This document shows positions 37,701 to 46,729 of a stretch of DNA of 64,000 bases, in pieces; position 1 is the first letter of the stretch, and every line of letters begins with the position of its first letter. This DNA is from Serinicoccus marinus DSM 15273 (lineage in GTDB: Bacteria > Actinomycetota > Actinomycetes > Actinomycetales > Dermatophilaceae), in contig NZ_CP043808.1 in NCBI RefSeq assembly GCF_008386315.1, positions 1,302,001 through 1,366,000 on the forward strand, written 5' to 3'. The translations under genes were made by a program, and so were the position numbers. Under the pieces are notes generated by a model. It ran no database searches and was not told the origin of the DNA. It worked only from the letters and a program-made list of their open reading frames with translations.

Positions 37701-38977
37701 CGTCGAGGCGGAAGCGGTCGTTGGCGCTGGCCTGCCAGGTGCCCTCGGGTGCGTGGTAGACGACGTGGCCGTCCTCGTCGGTCGCGACACCCGGTGCCCC
37801 GGCGCGGTGAAGCGCGGTAACGCCCTCCTGCGGCAGCCCCGTCGGGGCCGTGGGTGCGGCGACACCGGCGCCGTGCCAGTCGCCCACGAGGACCTTGACC
37901 GACCCGTCGCCGTGGGAGCGCACCCAGATGGCGTCCGGGCTCAGGTCGCGGTGGGCGACGGCGTTGCCGTGGGCGTAGTGCACGGCTTCCGCGATCTGGC
38001 GGATGACGTCGAGCTGGGTCTCCAGCGGCAGTCCGTGCGGCTGCTCCGCGAGCCAGAGGTCCAACCGCTGCAGCGAGTCGTCGAGGGGGTAGACCAGACC
38101 GGTGCCGAGCTCGGACTCGACCATGTCGAGCGGCCGCAGGAGCCCGTCGTGCACAATCGGTTCATCGTGGCGAACTGTGGGTGGCCAGGCGACGCAGCTC
38201 GCGGGCGGCGGACTCCGGCGCACCGGGCGGGGGGATGCGGAAGCGGATGCGGGCGTGCTGCGTCTGGTCGACCTGGTGGTAGGCGCGCCAGTCCTGCCAC
38301 CCGTCGCCCTGCGCGACGAGCGCCTCCTCGATCACCCAGGAGCCGGCCGTGCGCTCGCGACGGGGGACGAGGCCGAGCCGCTCCATGAGCGAGCACAGGA
38401 TCTGCTCCTGGTTCGTCCCGATCGCGCGGCCCTCGCGCGGCTGCTCCAGGAGACGTTCGCTGATGCCGGGGAGACCGGACGTGTCCTCGAGACCGTCGAC
38501 GCCGAACAGGCCCTTCGCGGCGACGTCCGGCATGTCGACGTGCAGACGCGGGTGGTGGAGGAAGACCGACTCCTGGACGAAGGGCACGATGGCCCGGGTG
38601 TCCGGAACGGGCTCACCCGTCGTGCGGGCGGCGGCGAGCAGCTCGTCGGTCAACCGGGTGGCGAGGTACTGCGCCTTGCGCCGGGCCAGCTTCAAGGGAG
38701 AGGGCTCAGCACGCTTGCCGTCGCGCAGCCACCGGTGCTCGTCGCCGCGGAGGATGCCCGAGTAGTACTTGAGCTCGACCAGGTGGAGGCGCCCACGGCC
38801 CAGCACGAGCAGGTCGACCTCGTGCCAGCGACCGTGGTTGTCCCGGAACTCGAAGTTGGACCAGGCCCGGTAGGGAGAGAGATCGGGGAGCAGCTGACGG
38901 ACGATCTGCAGGCCCTCGGCCTCGTGGTCGAACTGCGACGGGGTCACCTCTACCCATCGTTCGTCCGAGAGCGCCAC
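34693..38977 (-). pseudogene. pglW: BREX-2 serine/threonine kinase PglW with NERD domain, frameshifted as sequenced
   Basis: If repaired, about 1427 residues. GTG 38977 is preceded by GGGGAAGAGG. Residues about 50-75 are a NERD-type nuclease-like core (EVDLLVLGRGRLHLVELKYY). A first kinase-like domain has HRDLSPDAIWV (near 344) but DWHG in place of DFG. A second has GQGSTAVGLLV, LKVALDD, HRDIKPANLGV (near 644) and FDFSLTR, and looks active. A helix-hairpin-helix-like stretch (LSAIEPLGVVTVGDLVAL) and a long C-terminal region follow. The frame breaks near 38162-38185: the N part ends LRRLATHSSPR-stop, and the rest resumes as HDEPIVHDGLLRPLDM. The length implies one extra base. PglW phosphorylation is needed for Pgl phage resistance in Streptomyces. 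It heads the operon and overlaps pglX. Confidence 0.9.
34707..34717 (-). promoter_or_regulatory. ribosome binding site that fixes the TTG start of pglX
   Basis: On the minus strand AGGAG (34717-34713) is followed by six bases and then TTG at 34706. It lies inside the last codons of pglW and explains why pglX begins at a TTG that overlaps that gene. Confidence 0.75.
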
Positions 38978-39084
38978 GCTGCCTCTTCCCCGTCCTGCTT
39001 TGCCTCGAGATCTTCTGGGCCACCATAACCAGCCCCTCGCGTCTGCGCGCCCCCGGGATGCGCGTTTCCCCTGCTCTCTGGGGG

Positions 39085-39738
39085 TTACGAAGCGAAGGCT
39101 CTTGCCGCGCGTCGACTGGGCTCGACGGTCTCCACTCGGAACGGGCATTCCTTGCCAGCGATCTCGGCGTAGGCATCGCGGGCATTCTCTGCAGCCGCTC
39201 GTGTCCGCTCGAGGGGGTCCAGACCCTTACCCTTGCGTTGCAGAAGCCCGCCGTAGAAGTTCGCGGCGAAGAGCGTGCACTCCGGTTCAGTGACCATGCG
39301 GCGCGCCCCGATGTAGGTGACTGGAGCCTCGAGACAGTCGCGCATGGTGAACTTCTGAGTCCCGCCGTTGCAGCCGTCCACGTAGAGGCACGCGGCATAG
39401 ATGCCCCGGCCTTGGGTCTCGAGCCAGCCGGCGACCGTGCTGACCTCGACGTCGCTGTCGCGCCCGACGAGCGACGGAGCGTCGCTCCCTCTGCCATTCA
39501 TGTGACTGGCGAGGTGCAGGACGAGCGCCTCGGCGTGGAGAGCTGCCGTGAGCACGGCCGTATCCGCCGAGCTCACCTTCTCCACGTGGGCCAGAGGTTC
39601 GGCAGGCGCGTAGATCCCGTCCTCGGACTCCTCCCACAGCGCCGCTGTCGACAGGATGAGGTTGCGGGTGGCCTCGAGCGAGTGGTGGAAGTCGGTGCCG
39701 CCCGAGAAGTCGACGATGCGGATCGTAGGAGTCCTCAT
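39085..39738 (-). CDS. small CHAT/caspase-like cysteine peptidase candidate
   Basis: A 217-residue protein without a recognised name. The pattern resembles a caspase-fold peptidase. A buried strand VLHLASHMNG carries H79, as in the H-SGH motif of CHAT proteases. About 44 residues later LYVDGCNGG carries C123, as in the strand ending in the catalytic Cys. Then VTYIGARRMVTEP and ANFYGGLLQRKG match the strand and helix that follow in CHAT domains, and LERTRAAAENARDAY matches their last helix. ATG 39738 has AGGGTGG upstream. The gene is divergent from mcrB with only 50 bases between, so both may share a regulatory region. In other defence systems such peptidases are effectors. The fold is inferred from motif order, not from a search. 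Confidence 0.55.
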   Translation of the reverse strand: MRTPTIRIVDFSGGTDFHHSLEATRNLILSTAALWEESEDGIYAPAEPLAHVEKVSSADTAVLTAALHAEALVLHLASHMNGRGSDAPSLVGRDSDVEVSTVAGWLETQGRGIYAACLYVDGCNGGTQKFTMRDCLEAPVTYIGARRMVTEPECTLFAANFYGGLLQRKGKGLDPLERTRAAAENARDAYAEIAGKECPFRVETVEPSRRAARAFAS

Positions 39739-39788
39739 CGTTCCACCCTGGCACGCAACCTGCGGTCACGTCAGGCAGACTCCCAGGC

Positions 39789-42194
39789 ATGGACAACGGT
39801 GCCCAGCGATCGTCCCTTCGGCTCCCGCAGCCCTCAGCCCAGCCCCTCTACCGGGCGGCCGAACGATGGCGTGACGAGGCGCTGCTCGCTGACGCGAGCC
39901 TCTTCGGTGGCCACCAGCTCGACGGCCTGGCGGCAGGTCGCGAACTCGTCGAGCACTTCGTGGAGAACCTCGACGTCAGCCCAGGCACCTTCGTCGAGAA
40001 GCTCAGGAGTCAGCTGTCCACCGTCAGCACCGATGCCGTGCAAGTGGCTGCCGAGCTGCTCTACGTGCACTTCCTCATCGTCTCGACCGACGCCGTCAAG
40101 AGCAGGACCAAGCTCCAGACGATCCAGGCCGTGCTCGACTTCCGGGAGGGACAGACGTCCGGCGTGCCAGATGATCTCGCCGAGGCCTTGCGTGGCGGAG
40201 CGGCTCACCCGGGCCAGGCGTTCAACAACTATCGATGGAAGATGTTCGCCTTCCTCATCAACTTCTTCGTCAGGATGAAGTCGCTTCCGATCGACCAGCG
40301 AAGGGCGGCCCTGACCGACCGGGCCCGGTTGCAGGGGATCTTCGATGAGCTCGACCAGCAGACCGTGTGGTCGCAGATGTGGGCCGTCGAGCACCTGCTC
40401 TTCCCGGATCTGACCCCGCCGATGCTCAACCGCGACGACCGTGCGGCGGTGGTGAGCACCTGGCCAGACCTGGGCGGTGACGTCGCCGAGGTGTTGAGCC
40501 GCCTTGAGCCCAATGCCGAGTATGGAGAGCGCAGAGCCGTGCTGCCGTACCGGACGCCCTATCGCGAGAAGTGGAAGGGCATCGACCTCACCGTCACCCG
40601 CTATGCGGAGTGGGGCGTGAGGCTCCTTCGCGTTGCTGAGGAGCAGTTTCAGGAGGAGATCGACTTCAAGGAGTCCATCGCAGTCAACCTCCGGGCCGTA
40701 CTTCGCGCCAGGGAGGATCCGGACCTGCTGAACGAAGAGCTTCGCAAGGCGATGACCGGCGGTGACTTCAACCTCGTGCACTTCTACGTCGTGGACGACT
40801 TCCGGAAGTGGGTCAAGGCCGAGCCCCAGGCCGCGGCGCAGGCACTAGCGGCCTTTGGCACCTACCGGGGCGCGGAGGCGATGGATCGCTTCCTCGAGTT
40901 GGTGCCTCGGACGGGGCAACTGTCCGGTCTAGGTGGTCGGATCAGTCTCGGCGCGGTCTTTCTGATGGCCGTGGATCCACGTACCTGGCCTCCGTACCGC
41001 GACCGCCCGGCTAAGACCACCGCCCGCCTGACGAAGGGGTATCGAGCCCAGGAGAGCGCAACCGCGGGAGAGCACTACGGACTCTTTCTGGAGAGGCTCG
41101 ATCTGATCATGGGAGCGATGAGCGATGCGGGCCGCCCGATCGCCGACAGACTGGAGGCCCAAGCGCTGGCATGGCTCGTGGCCGAGTATGACGACATCCC
41201 AGGCTGGGACAACGACACCTATCAGGCATTCGACGCCTGGCGCTCAGGGAAAGACGTCGCGGCGCCTGTCGAAACCTCATCGTCGGAGGGTCAGCGTGAT
41301 TCGCCTCCTCCAGCGACAAGTACCGCGAGCACTCTCGAGGACCTCGCCGAGGAGCTCTCGTTCGCAGAAGCCGATCATCCCTGGCTCGAGGAGACGGTGG
41401 CACTGCTTCGCGAGAAGCGTCAGCTCATCTTCCAAGGGCCGCCGGGGACCGGCAAGACCTACATCGCGCGGGCACTGGCCGAGTTCATCACCGGCGCGAC
41501 CGAACGGATTGGCGTTGTCCAGTTCCACCCGTCCTACGCCTACGAGGACTTCGTCGCCGGGTTGCGACCCGATCCCCTGCAGGCCGGTCGCTTCTCGCTC
41601 GTGGCCGGTCCGTTGCTCCGCATGGCTCAGCAGGCCAGGGGCAACCCTGACGAGATCTTCGTCCTCATCATCGACGAGATCAATCGCGCCAACGTGCCGG
41701 CCGTGTTCGGCGAACTCTACTACCTGCTCGAGTACCGCGACGCCGAAATCACGATGACCTACGACACGGCCCCCTTTAGCCTGCCGAAGAACCTGCTGAT
41801 TATCGGCACGATGAACACAGCTGACCGGTCCATCACGATGCTGGACTCCGCGATGCGCAGGCGCTTCTACGTGCGAGACCTCAGACCCGGCGAGGTCCCG
41901 TTAGACGGCATCCTCCGCACTCACCTGCAGCGACTGGCGCCGGAGCTCACCTGGCTGGCGGACCTGCTGGAGCAGGTGAACGGGGCCATCGGTGACCGCG
42001 AGCTGGCGATCGGCCCCAACTTCTTCATGGGGGATCCACCGACCGAGGTGCGGGCACGTCGGGCGTGGGAGAACAGCGTGATGCCCACCCTGCGCGAGAC
42101 CTTCTACAACCGGCCGGAAGTGCTGGAGGGCCTGGACTTCACGACCCTCAAGGACCGGGTCAAGGGGACCGTCACCGACGATGCTGCTGACTGA
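39789..42194 (+). CDS. McrB-like AAA+ GTPase/ATPase
   Basis: An 801-residue protein. The C-terminal AAA+ domain has Walker A GPPGTGKTYIA (about 550-560), Walker B FVLIIDEINRANVPAVFGE (about 624) and the McrB signature GTMNTADRSI (about 674), followed by the arginine-finger segment DSAMRRRFY. The N-terminal 500 residues are long, helical and unlike the short DNA-binding domain of E. coli McrB; part of it (FKESIAVNLRAVL to FLELVPRTGQLSGLG) may be a sensor domain. The stop lies 14 bases inside the next gene, the McrC homolog. Together they should form a type IV, modification-dependent restriction enzyme driven by GTP hydrolysis. What the N-terminal domain recognises cannot be told from sequence. 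Confidence 0.9.
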   Translation: MDNGAQRSSLRLPQPSAQPLYRAAERWRDEALLADASLFGGHQLDGLAAGRELVEHFVENLDVSPGTFVEKLRSQLSTVSTDAVQVAAELLYVHFLIVSTDAVKSRTKLQTIQAVLDFREGQTSGVPDDLAEALRGGAAHPGQAFNNYRWKMFAFLINFFVRMKSLPIDQRRAALTDRARLQGIFDELDQQTVWSQMWAVEHLLFPDLTPPMLNRDDRAAVVSTWPDLGGDVAEVLSRLEPNAEYGERRAVLPYRTPYREKWKGIDLTVTRYAEWGVRLLRVAEEQFQEEIDFKESIAVNLRAVLRAREDPDLLNEELRKAMTGGDFNLVHFYVVDDFRKWVKAEPQAAAQALAAFGTYRGAEAMDRFLELVPRTGQLSGLGGRISLGAVFLMAVDPRTWPPYRDRPAKTTARLTKGYRAQESATAGEHYGLFLERLDLIMGAMSDAGRPIADRLEAQALAWLVAEYDDIPGWDNDTYQAFDAWRSGKDVAAPVETSSSEGQRDSPPPATSTASTLEDLAEELSFAEADHPWLEETVALLREKRQLIFQGPPGTGKTYIARALAEFITGATERIGVVQFHPSYAYEDFVAGLRPDPLQAGRFSLVAGPLLRMAQQARGNPDEIFVLIIDEINRANVPAVFGELYYLLEYRDAEITMTYDTAPFSLPKNLLIIGTMNTADRSITMLDSAMRRRFYVRDLRPGEVPLDGILRTHLQRLAPELTWLADLLEQVNGAIGDRELAIGPNFFMGDPPTEVRARRAWENSVMPTLRETFYNRPEVLEGLDFTTLKDRVKGTVTDDAAD

Positions 42195-43410
42195 GTGGGC
42201 CTGGTCGCCCTCGTTGCAGGTTGAGCCTTCCGTGCGTCGTGTGCTGGAGGACCGTTTCGACGCGACCATCCGGATGGGGTCGGGCCCCGACGAGTTCATC
42301 GTCCGACCTGGCGGGGTCGTGGGGTCGGTCACGGTGGGCCAGACGGGGGTGACCGTCCGACCCAAGATCGATATCGACCGCGTGCTGTTCATGGTGGCCT
42401 ACGCGCACGACCCGTACGACTGGCAGAACCAGATGTCGACGATCGGGTCGGTCGACTCCCTCGTGGACGGCATGGCGGGCCTGTTCGTGCGGGCCTGCGC
42501 GCCCTTGACGGCTCGGGGGCTCCTTCGGGACTACCGAACCGTCAACGTGGACGACAGGGTTGTGCGTGGCAAGGTCGCCTGGCCCACGCAGGCCAGGCGC
42601 ATCCGTCCCGTCCCCATCGCCCTACGGCACCATGTCCACGACGACGACATCACGGAGAACCGCATACTTAGAGCCGCCTGCCAGGTGCTCCGGCGACATC
42701 ACGTCTCGTCGAGGGTGGCTAGCGAGCTGGCACGGCTGTGGAACATCCTCCGCGACCTGGGCACGCTGCCCATGCCCGCAGACGCTGCGGACCGGGTCCG
42801 TTGGACCCGCCGGAATGCGCACTACAGACCAGCGGTAGAGCTGGCGGGGGTCATCCTCCGCGGCCAGATGGCCGATCTTGTCGCCGGAGACGTCGCGGTC
42901 CAGGGCTTCACCCTGGTGATGCACGACGTCTTCGAGCAGTTCGTGCGGACCGCACTCCGGAACGCATGGGGCGCCTCCGAGGTCGACATGCCCGACTCCT
43001 GGAAAGGTGGACAGCTAACCCTGGACCAGGCGAACCGAGTCAGGCTCAACCCTGACCTGGGATGGTCTCCGCACGGCGTCTGGAAGTTCGTGGGCGACGC
43101 CAAGTACAAGAAGGACGACTCAGGAACTGGACGATCCTCAGACATCTACCAGGCGCTTGCCTATGCAGTCGCGACTCGACTGCCCGAGGCGACTCTCTTC
43201 TACGGCGAGGGAGGCGACGACCGTGATCACGTCATCCACCAGGTCGGCAAAGTCGTGCGCGTCAGGCACCTGGACCTGGCGCAGCCCCCTCAACAGTTGC
43301 TGGAGCAGCTCCGACGTATCGCGGGGAATCTGTGTTCGCTCCGACGTACCGGCACGCCTCACTGCAACCGACTCAGGGCTGAACGATGCGACGTGCTCGT
43401 CCCATCGTGA
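42181..43410 (+). CDS. McrC-like nuclease subunit
   Basis: A 409-residue protein. The N-terminal part is the McrC adaptor fold, with FIVRPGGVVGSVTVG and VTVRPKIDIDRVLFMVAYA (about 38-80). The nuclease core is near residues 280-310: LNPDLGW gives the first aspartate and FVGDAKYKK the D-x-K pair of the PD-(D/E)xK fold, then SSDIYQALAYA. ATG 42181 overlaps the McrB end by 14 bases. The last 38 bases overlap the end of the convergent AddA-like gene at 43373, so the two transcription units run into one another. All catalytic residues expected for McrC are visible. Confidence 0.9.
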   Translation: MLLTEWAWSPSLQVEPSVRRVLEDRFDATIRMGSGPDEFIVRPGGVVGSVTVGQTGVTVRPKIDIDRVLFMVAYAHDPYDWQNQMSTIGSVDSLVDGMAGLFVRACAPLTARGLLRDYRTVNVDDRVVRGKVAWPTQARRIRPVPIALRHHVHDDDITENRILRAACQVLRRHHVSSRVASELARLWNILRDLGTLPMPADAADRVRWTRRNAHYRPAVELAGVILRGQMADLVAGDVAVQGFTLVMHDVFEQFVRTALRNAWGASEVDMPDSWKGGQLTLDQANRVRLNPDLGWSPHGVWKFVGDAKYKKDDSGTGRSSDIYQALAYAVATRLPEATLFYGEGGDDRDHVIHQVGKVVRVRHLDLAQPPQQLLEQLRRIAGNLCSLRRTGTPHCNRLRAERCDVLVPS

Positions 43411-46400
43411 CCGTCGCTGTGCTGCCCACGAGGACGGTGTCGACCTGAGTCCCGGCGGCGGCCTCGACCACGCTGGCATAGGCACGCAGCTGTGGCGCGT
43501 AGAACGATGCGCGGGCAGGCCACGCCTCGGCGGGAACGTTGTCCGTCTTGTAGTCGACCACCATGAGCCGCCCGTCGTCCTCGCGGTAGAGCAGGTCGAC
43601 GAAGCCCTCCAGCACCGTGCCGTCCTCCTGCACCGTGCCGACGTAGGACTCCCGCCAGTGCTCCCGCACCGCTGCCCGTCGGACGACGTCGGACTGGAGC
43701 AGCGACCGAGCCAGGTCACGGACCACGTCGGCGTGGTCGGTGACGCCCTCGGCCCAGCACTGCGCGGCCACCGCGCCCTCCAGGCCGGCTCCGGTGGCCA
43801 GATCCACGGTCTGCATGACACCGTGCACCGCGCGACCGATGGCCGAGCCGTAGCGGCCCTTCACCCAGGCCGGTCGCTCCACGTCCCGCGCACCCTTGGC
43901 CTTCGACCGGGTCAGCTGATCGGCCTCGTCGTGCGGCACGTCCGATGTGCCCTTGACCCCGTCGTCCGGTCCGGCCCCGACGACGGCACCGCTCAGCTCG
44001 ACCTCAGGGTCCGTCCCCTCCAGGCCGGAGGCGCTCTGCGCGCTGCGGCGGCGCGAGGACGCGACGGCCTCGTCGAGCTCGCTCCGCCACCGGGACCACT
44101 CCGGCGGCGGAGGGACGGTCTCGCGGGGACGGGTCGTCGCGCCGGCTGCGGCAGCCGCGATCGGCTGCAGGGACTCGGCGCCCGCGGCGCTTCCCGCTCC
44201 TGCACCGGCGAGCAGGTGCGCCAGGGTGTCCTTGCCACTGTGGCCGTTCGCCGACCGGTGCATCGACACCACCAGGTGGTCCTTCGCCCGCGTCGTCGCG
44301 ACGTAGAGCAGGCGCCGCTTCTCCAGGTCGCTCATCTGCTCGTCCACCGGCTGGGCGTCGGCGAAGTCACCGGTGGTCATGTCCTTACCGAGCGAGATCG
44401 CGAAGCCGTCGTCGGTCCACAGCAGCTGGACGCCGCGGCGGTTGTTCGGCTTCGACGACAGGCCGGAGACCACGACCATGGGGAACTGTAGGCCCTTGGC
44501 CGCGTGCACGGTCATGATCCGCACGGAGTCGACGTCCGACTCCGGCAGCACCGCCTCGCCGGCGCGGGACGTTTCCGACGCCTGCACCTGCGCCCACGCC
44601 AGGTAGGCGCGCAGGCCGCCGTGCTCGGTCTCCGACCACGCCCGGGCCTGGTCCACGACATACCGCAGGCGCCGCCAGGTGTCCCGTGCGCGAGATCCGT
44701 CCGCCGCCACCTCCTGCATGCGGCGGTCGACAACGAGCCGGGTCAGCACCTCGCTCGGGGTGAGCCAGCGCGCCTCGTCGTGCAGGCTGCGCAGGTATGC
44801 CGTCGCCCGCCCCACGGGGTGGTCGCTCAGGTGCTCGGGCACCGGCGCCAGCAGGTGGAAGGCGCCACCGTCCTGGTGGAAGGTGAACAGGTCGTCGTCG
44901 CCGCAGCCGAACAGGCTGGAGCGCAGGGCCGTGACGAGGGAGAAGCCGTCGGAGGTGTCGGCGATGCTGCGCAGCGCGGCGAAGAGGTCGCGCACCTCTT
45001 GGGCCTGGTAAACGATCGAGCTCGACTCGGTGCGGTAGTCGACGCCGGCCGCGTCCAGCGCCTCCTCCAGGAACGGCACCGACGTCCGGGCCGGCACGAG
45101 GATCGCGATGTCGTCCTCGCGCAGCGGTCGCCAGACGCGGCGGCGCCGGCCGTGCTCGTCCCGCTCGTCCGTCTCGGCCTCGGTGGTCCACCCCTCGTCG
45201 AGGGCGCGCCGGATCGCGGCCGCGACGTCGGTCGCCTCGCGGCGGCGCACCTCGTCGGCGGACGGCTTGTCCGTGTGCTCCTGCGAGCCGAGGCCGGCCA
45301 CCGCCGGGCCCACCGTCGGGGCGGACCGGTGCGGTGCCAGCGCCCCGTAGGCCGGCTGTCTGTCGGGCTGCTCGGTGATCAGCTGGGCGAAGACGGCGTT
45401 GACCCACTCCAGCACGGGCGCGCCGCTGCGGAAGTTGGTGGTGAGGGACACCTGGTCGCCCAGCGTGTCGCGCGCCTGCAGGTACATGCGGATGTCGGCC
45501 CGGCGGAAACGGTAGATCGACTGCTTGGGGTCGCCCACGACGAAGAGGGAGCCGGCCGGCACCTCCACGTCGCGCCAGTTGGGCTGGTGGGCCGCCTCGC
45601 CGCCGGCGATGCGGACCGCGATCTCGACCTGGATCGGGTCGGTGTCCTGGAACTCGTCGAGCAGCAGCCGCCGGTAGCGCTGCTGCAGCGTCTGCCGCAC
45701 CTCGGCGTTGCGCAGGAGCAGGTCGCGGGCGAGCACGAGGAGGTCGTGGAACTCCAGCCGACCCTCCCGCCGGCGCGCATGGGCGGCCTCGAGCACCCGC
45801 TCGCCGCACCAGCGCACGATGACCCGCAGGCAGCGGTCCTTCAGCTCGGCCAGCACCTGGGCGACCTCGCCCTGCCAGGTCTGGCAGTCGGTCTTGAGCT
45901 GGTTGTGCCGGCCAGCCCACCCCTTATTGGCCCCGTAGCGGAACTTGAGGTCCTTGACGGCGGTCAGCGAGGCGACCACCTCCGTCGGGTCCGCTCCGAT
46001 CTGGCGGTGCCGCTGGGCCCACGAGGCCAGCTCGGCGAGGTCGGGGAGCAGCTTGTCGTTCGGGTCGGTGCACGTGTCGGCGTTCGCAGCGAGCTCCACC
46101 GCGCGCTCCACGAGGTGGTCGACGTGTGGAAGGGTCGCAGGCTCCGGTGCTGGCGCCCCGACGACGTGCGACTCCACGAGGTCCCAGTCCGCGTTGAGCT
46201 TGGCCACGATCGCGCGCACCTGGTCGACCTTCACCCCGGCCGCCAGGGCCAGCTCGAGCGTCGGCGCGAGCTCCTCGTCGTCCAGCAGCAGCCCCCGCAG
46301 CTCCGCCCAGCGGGCCTCGAACGCGACGGACGAGCCGACCTCGTCGAGCACCTGGACCAGCGGCGGCACACCGGCCTCGATCGGGTGCTCGGAGAGGATC

Positions 46401-46729
46401 CGCTGCGCGAAGGAGTGCAGGGTGCCGATCGCGGCCAGGTCGAGCCCCTCGAGCGCCGCCTCGGCCCGGGGGCGCTGCTCGCCGTCGCCCGCGCGTGCGA
46501 CGTGCTCGAACCAGGCACGCAACCGGTCGCGCAACTCGGCCGCGGCGCGCTCGGTGAAGGTCACCGCCGCCACCGCCTCGATCGGTATGCCGTCGCGCAG
46601 CACGAGCGTGGACACCCGCTCCACGAGGGAGCGCGTCTTGCCCGACCCGGCGCCCGCCTCGACGAAGAGGGTCTCGTCGGTCCGCTCCCGGATGCGCCGG
46701 CGCGCCGTCTCGTCGGTGAGCTGCGTCAT
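43373..46729 (-). CDS. AddA/RecB-like UvrD helicase-nuclease
   Basis: A 1118-residue SF1A helicase fused to a nuclease. Walker A is VEAGAGSGKTRSL (about 23-35), motif Ia VTFTERAAAELRDR, motif II LLLDEFQDTDPIQ (about 355), motif III VGDPKQSIYRFR, motif V MTVHAAKGLQFPMV (about 737) and motif VI YVATTRAKDHLV (about 805). The C-terminal RecB-type nuclease shows EGFVDLLYRED and LMVVDYKTDN (about 1037-1055), intact. The architecture is that of AddA. Its ATG overlaps the stop of the AddB-like gene (ATGA). The enzyme should unwind and degrade linear double-stranded DNA with its partner. It lies inside a defence island and next to SMC-like and Snf2 genes, so a dedicated anti-phage role is more likely than general repair; that is inference. 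Confidence 0.88.
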   Translation of the reverse strand: MTQLTDETARRRIRERTDETLFVEAGAGSGKTRSLVERVSTLVLRDGIPIEAVAAVTFTERAAAELRDRLRAWFEHVARAGDGEQRPRAEAALEGLDLAAIGTLHSFAQRILSEHPIEAGVPPLVQVLDEVGSSVAFEARWAELRGLLLDDEELAPTLELALAAGVKVDQVRAIVAKLNADWDLVESHVVGAPAPEPATLPHVDHLVERAVELAANADTCTDPNDKLLPDLAELASWAQRHRQIGADPTEVVASLTAVKDLKFRYGANKGWAGRHNQLKTDCQTWQGEVAQVLAELKDRCLRVIVRWCGERVLEAAHARRREGRLEFHDLLVLARDLLLRNAEVRQTLQQRYRRLLLDEFQDTDPIQVEIAVRIAGGEAAHQPNWRDVEVPAGSLFVVGDPKQSIYRFRRADIRMYLQARDTLGDQVSLTTNFRSGAPVLEWVNAVFAQLITEQPDRQPAYGALAPHRSAPTVGPAVAGLGSQEHTDKPSADEVRRREATDVAAAIRRALDEGWTTEAETDERDEHGRRRRVWRPLREDDIAILVPARTSVPFLEEALDAAGVDYRTESSSIVYQAQEVRDLFAALRSIADTSDGFSLVTALRSSLFGCGDDDLFTFHQDGGAFHLLAPVPEHLSDHPVGRATAYLRSLHDEARWLTPSEVLTRLVVDRRMQEVAADGSRARDTWRRLRYVVDQARAWSETEHGGLRAYLAWAQVQASETSRAGEAVLPESDVDSVRIMTVHAAKGLQFPMVVVSGLSSKPNNRRGVQLLWTDDGFAISLGKDMTTGDFADAQPVDEQMSDLEKRRLLYVATTRAKDHLVVSMHRSANGHSGKDTLAHLLAGAGAGSAAGAESLQPIAAAAAGATTRPRETVPPPPEWSRWRSELDEAVASSRRRSAQSASGLEGTDPEVELSGAVVGAGPDDGVKGTSDVPHDEADQLTRSKAKGARDVERPAWVKGRYGSAIGRAVHGVMQTVDLATGAGLEGAVAAQCWAEGVTDHADVVRDLARSLLQSDVVRRAAVREHWRESYVGTVQEDGTVLEGFVDLLYREDDGRLMVVDYKTDNVPAEAWPARASFYAPQLRAYASVVEAAAGTQVDTVLVGSTATVTMGRARRIVQP

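Noticed and set aside
35194..38388. 1064-codon open frame on the plus strand
   Set aside because: Antisense shadow of pglW; Gly/Arg/Val-rich without motifs.
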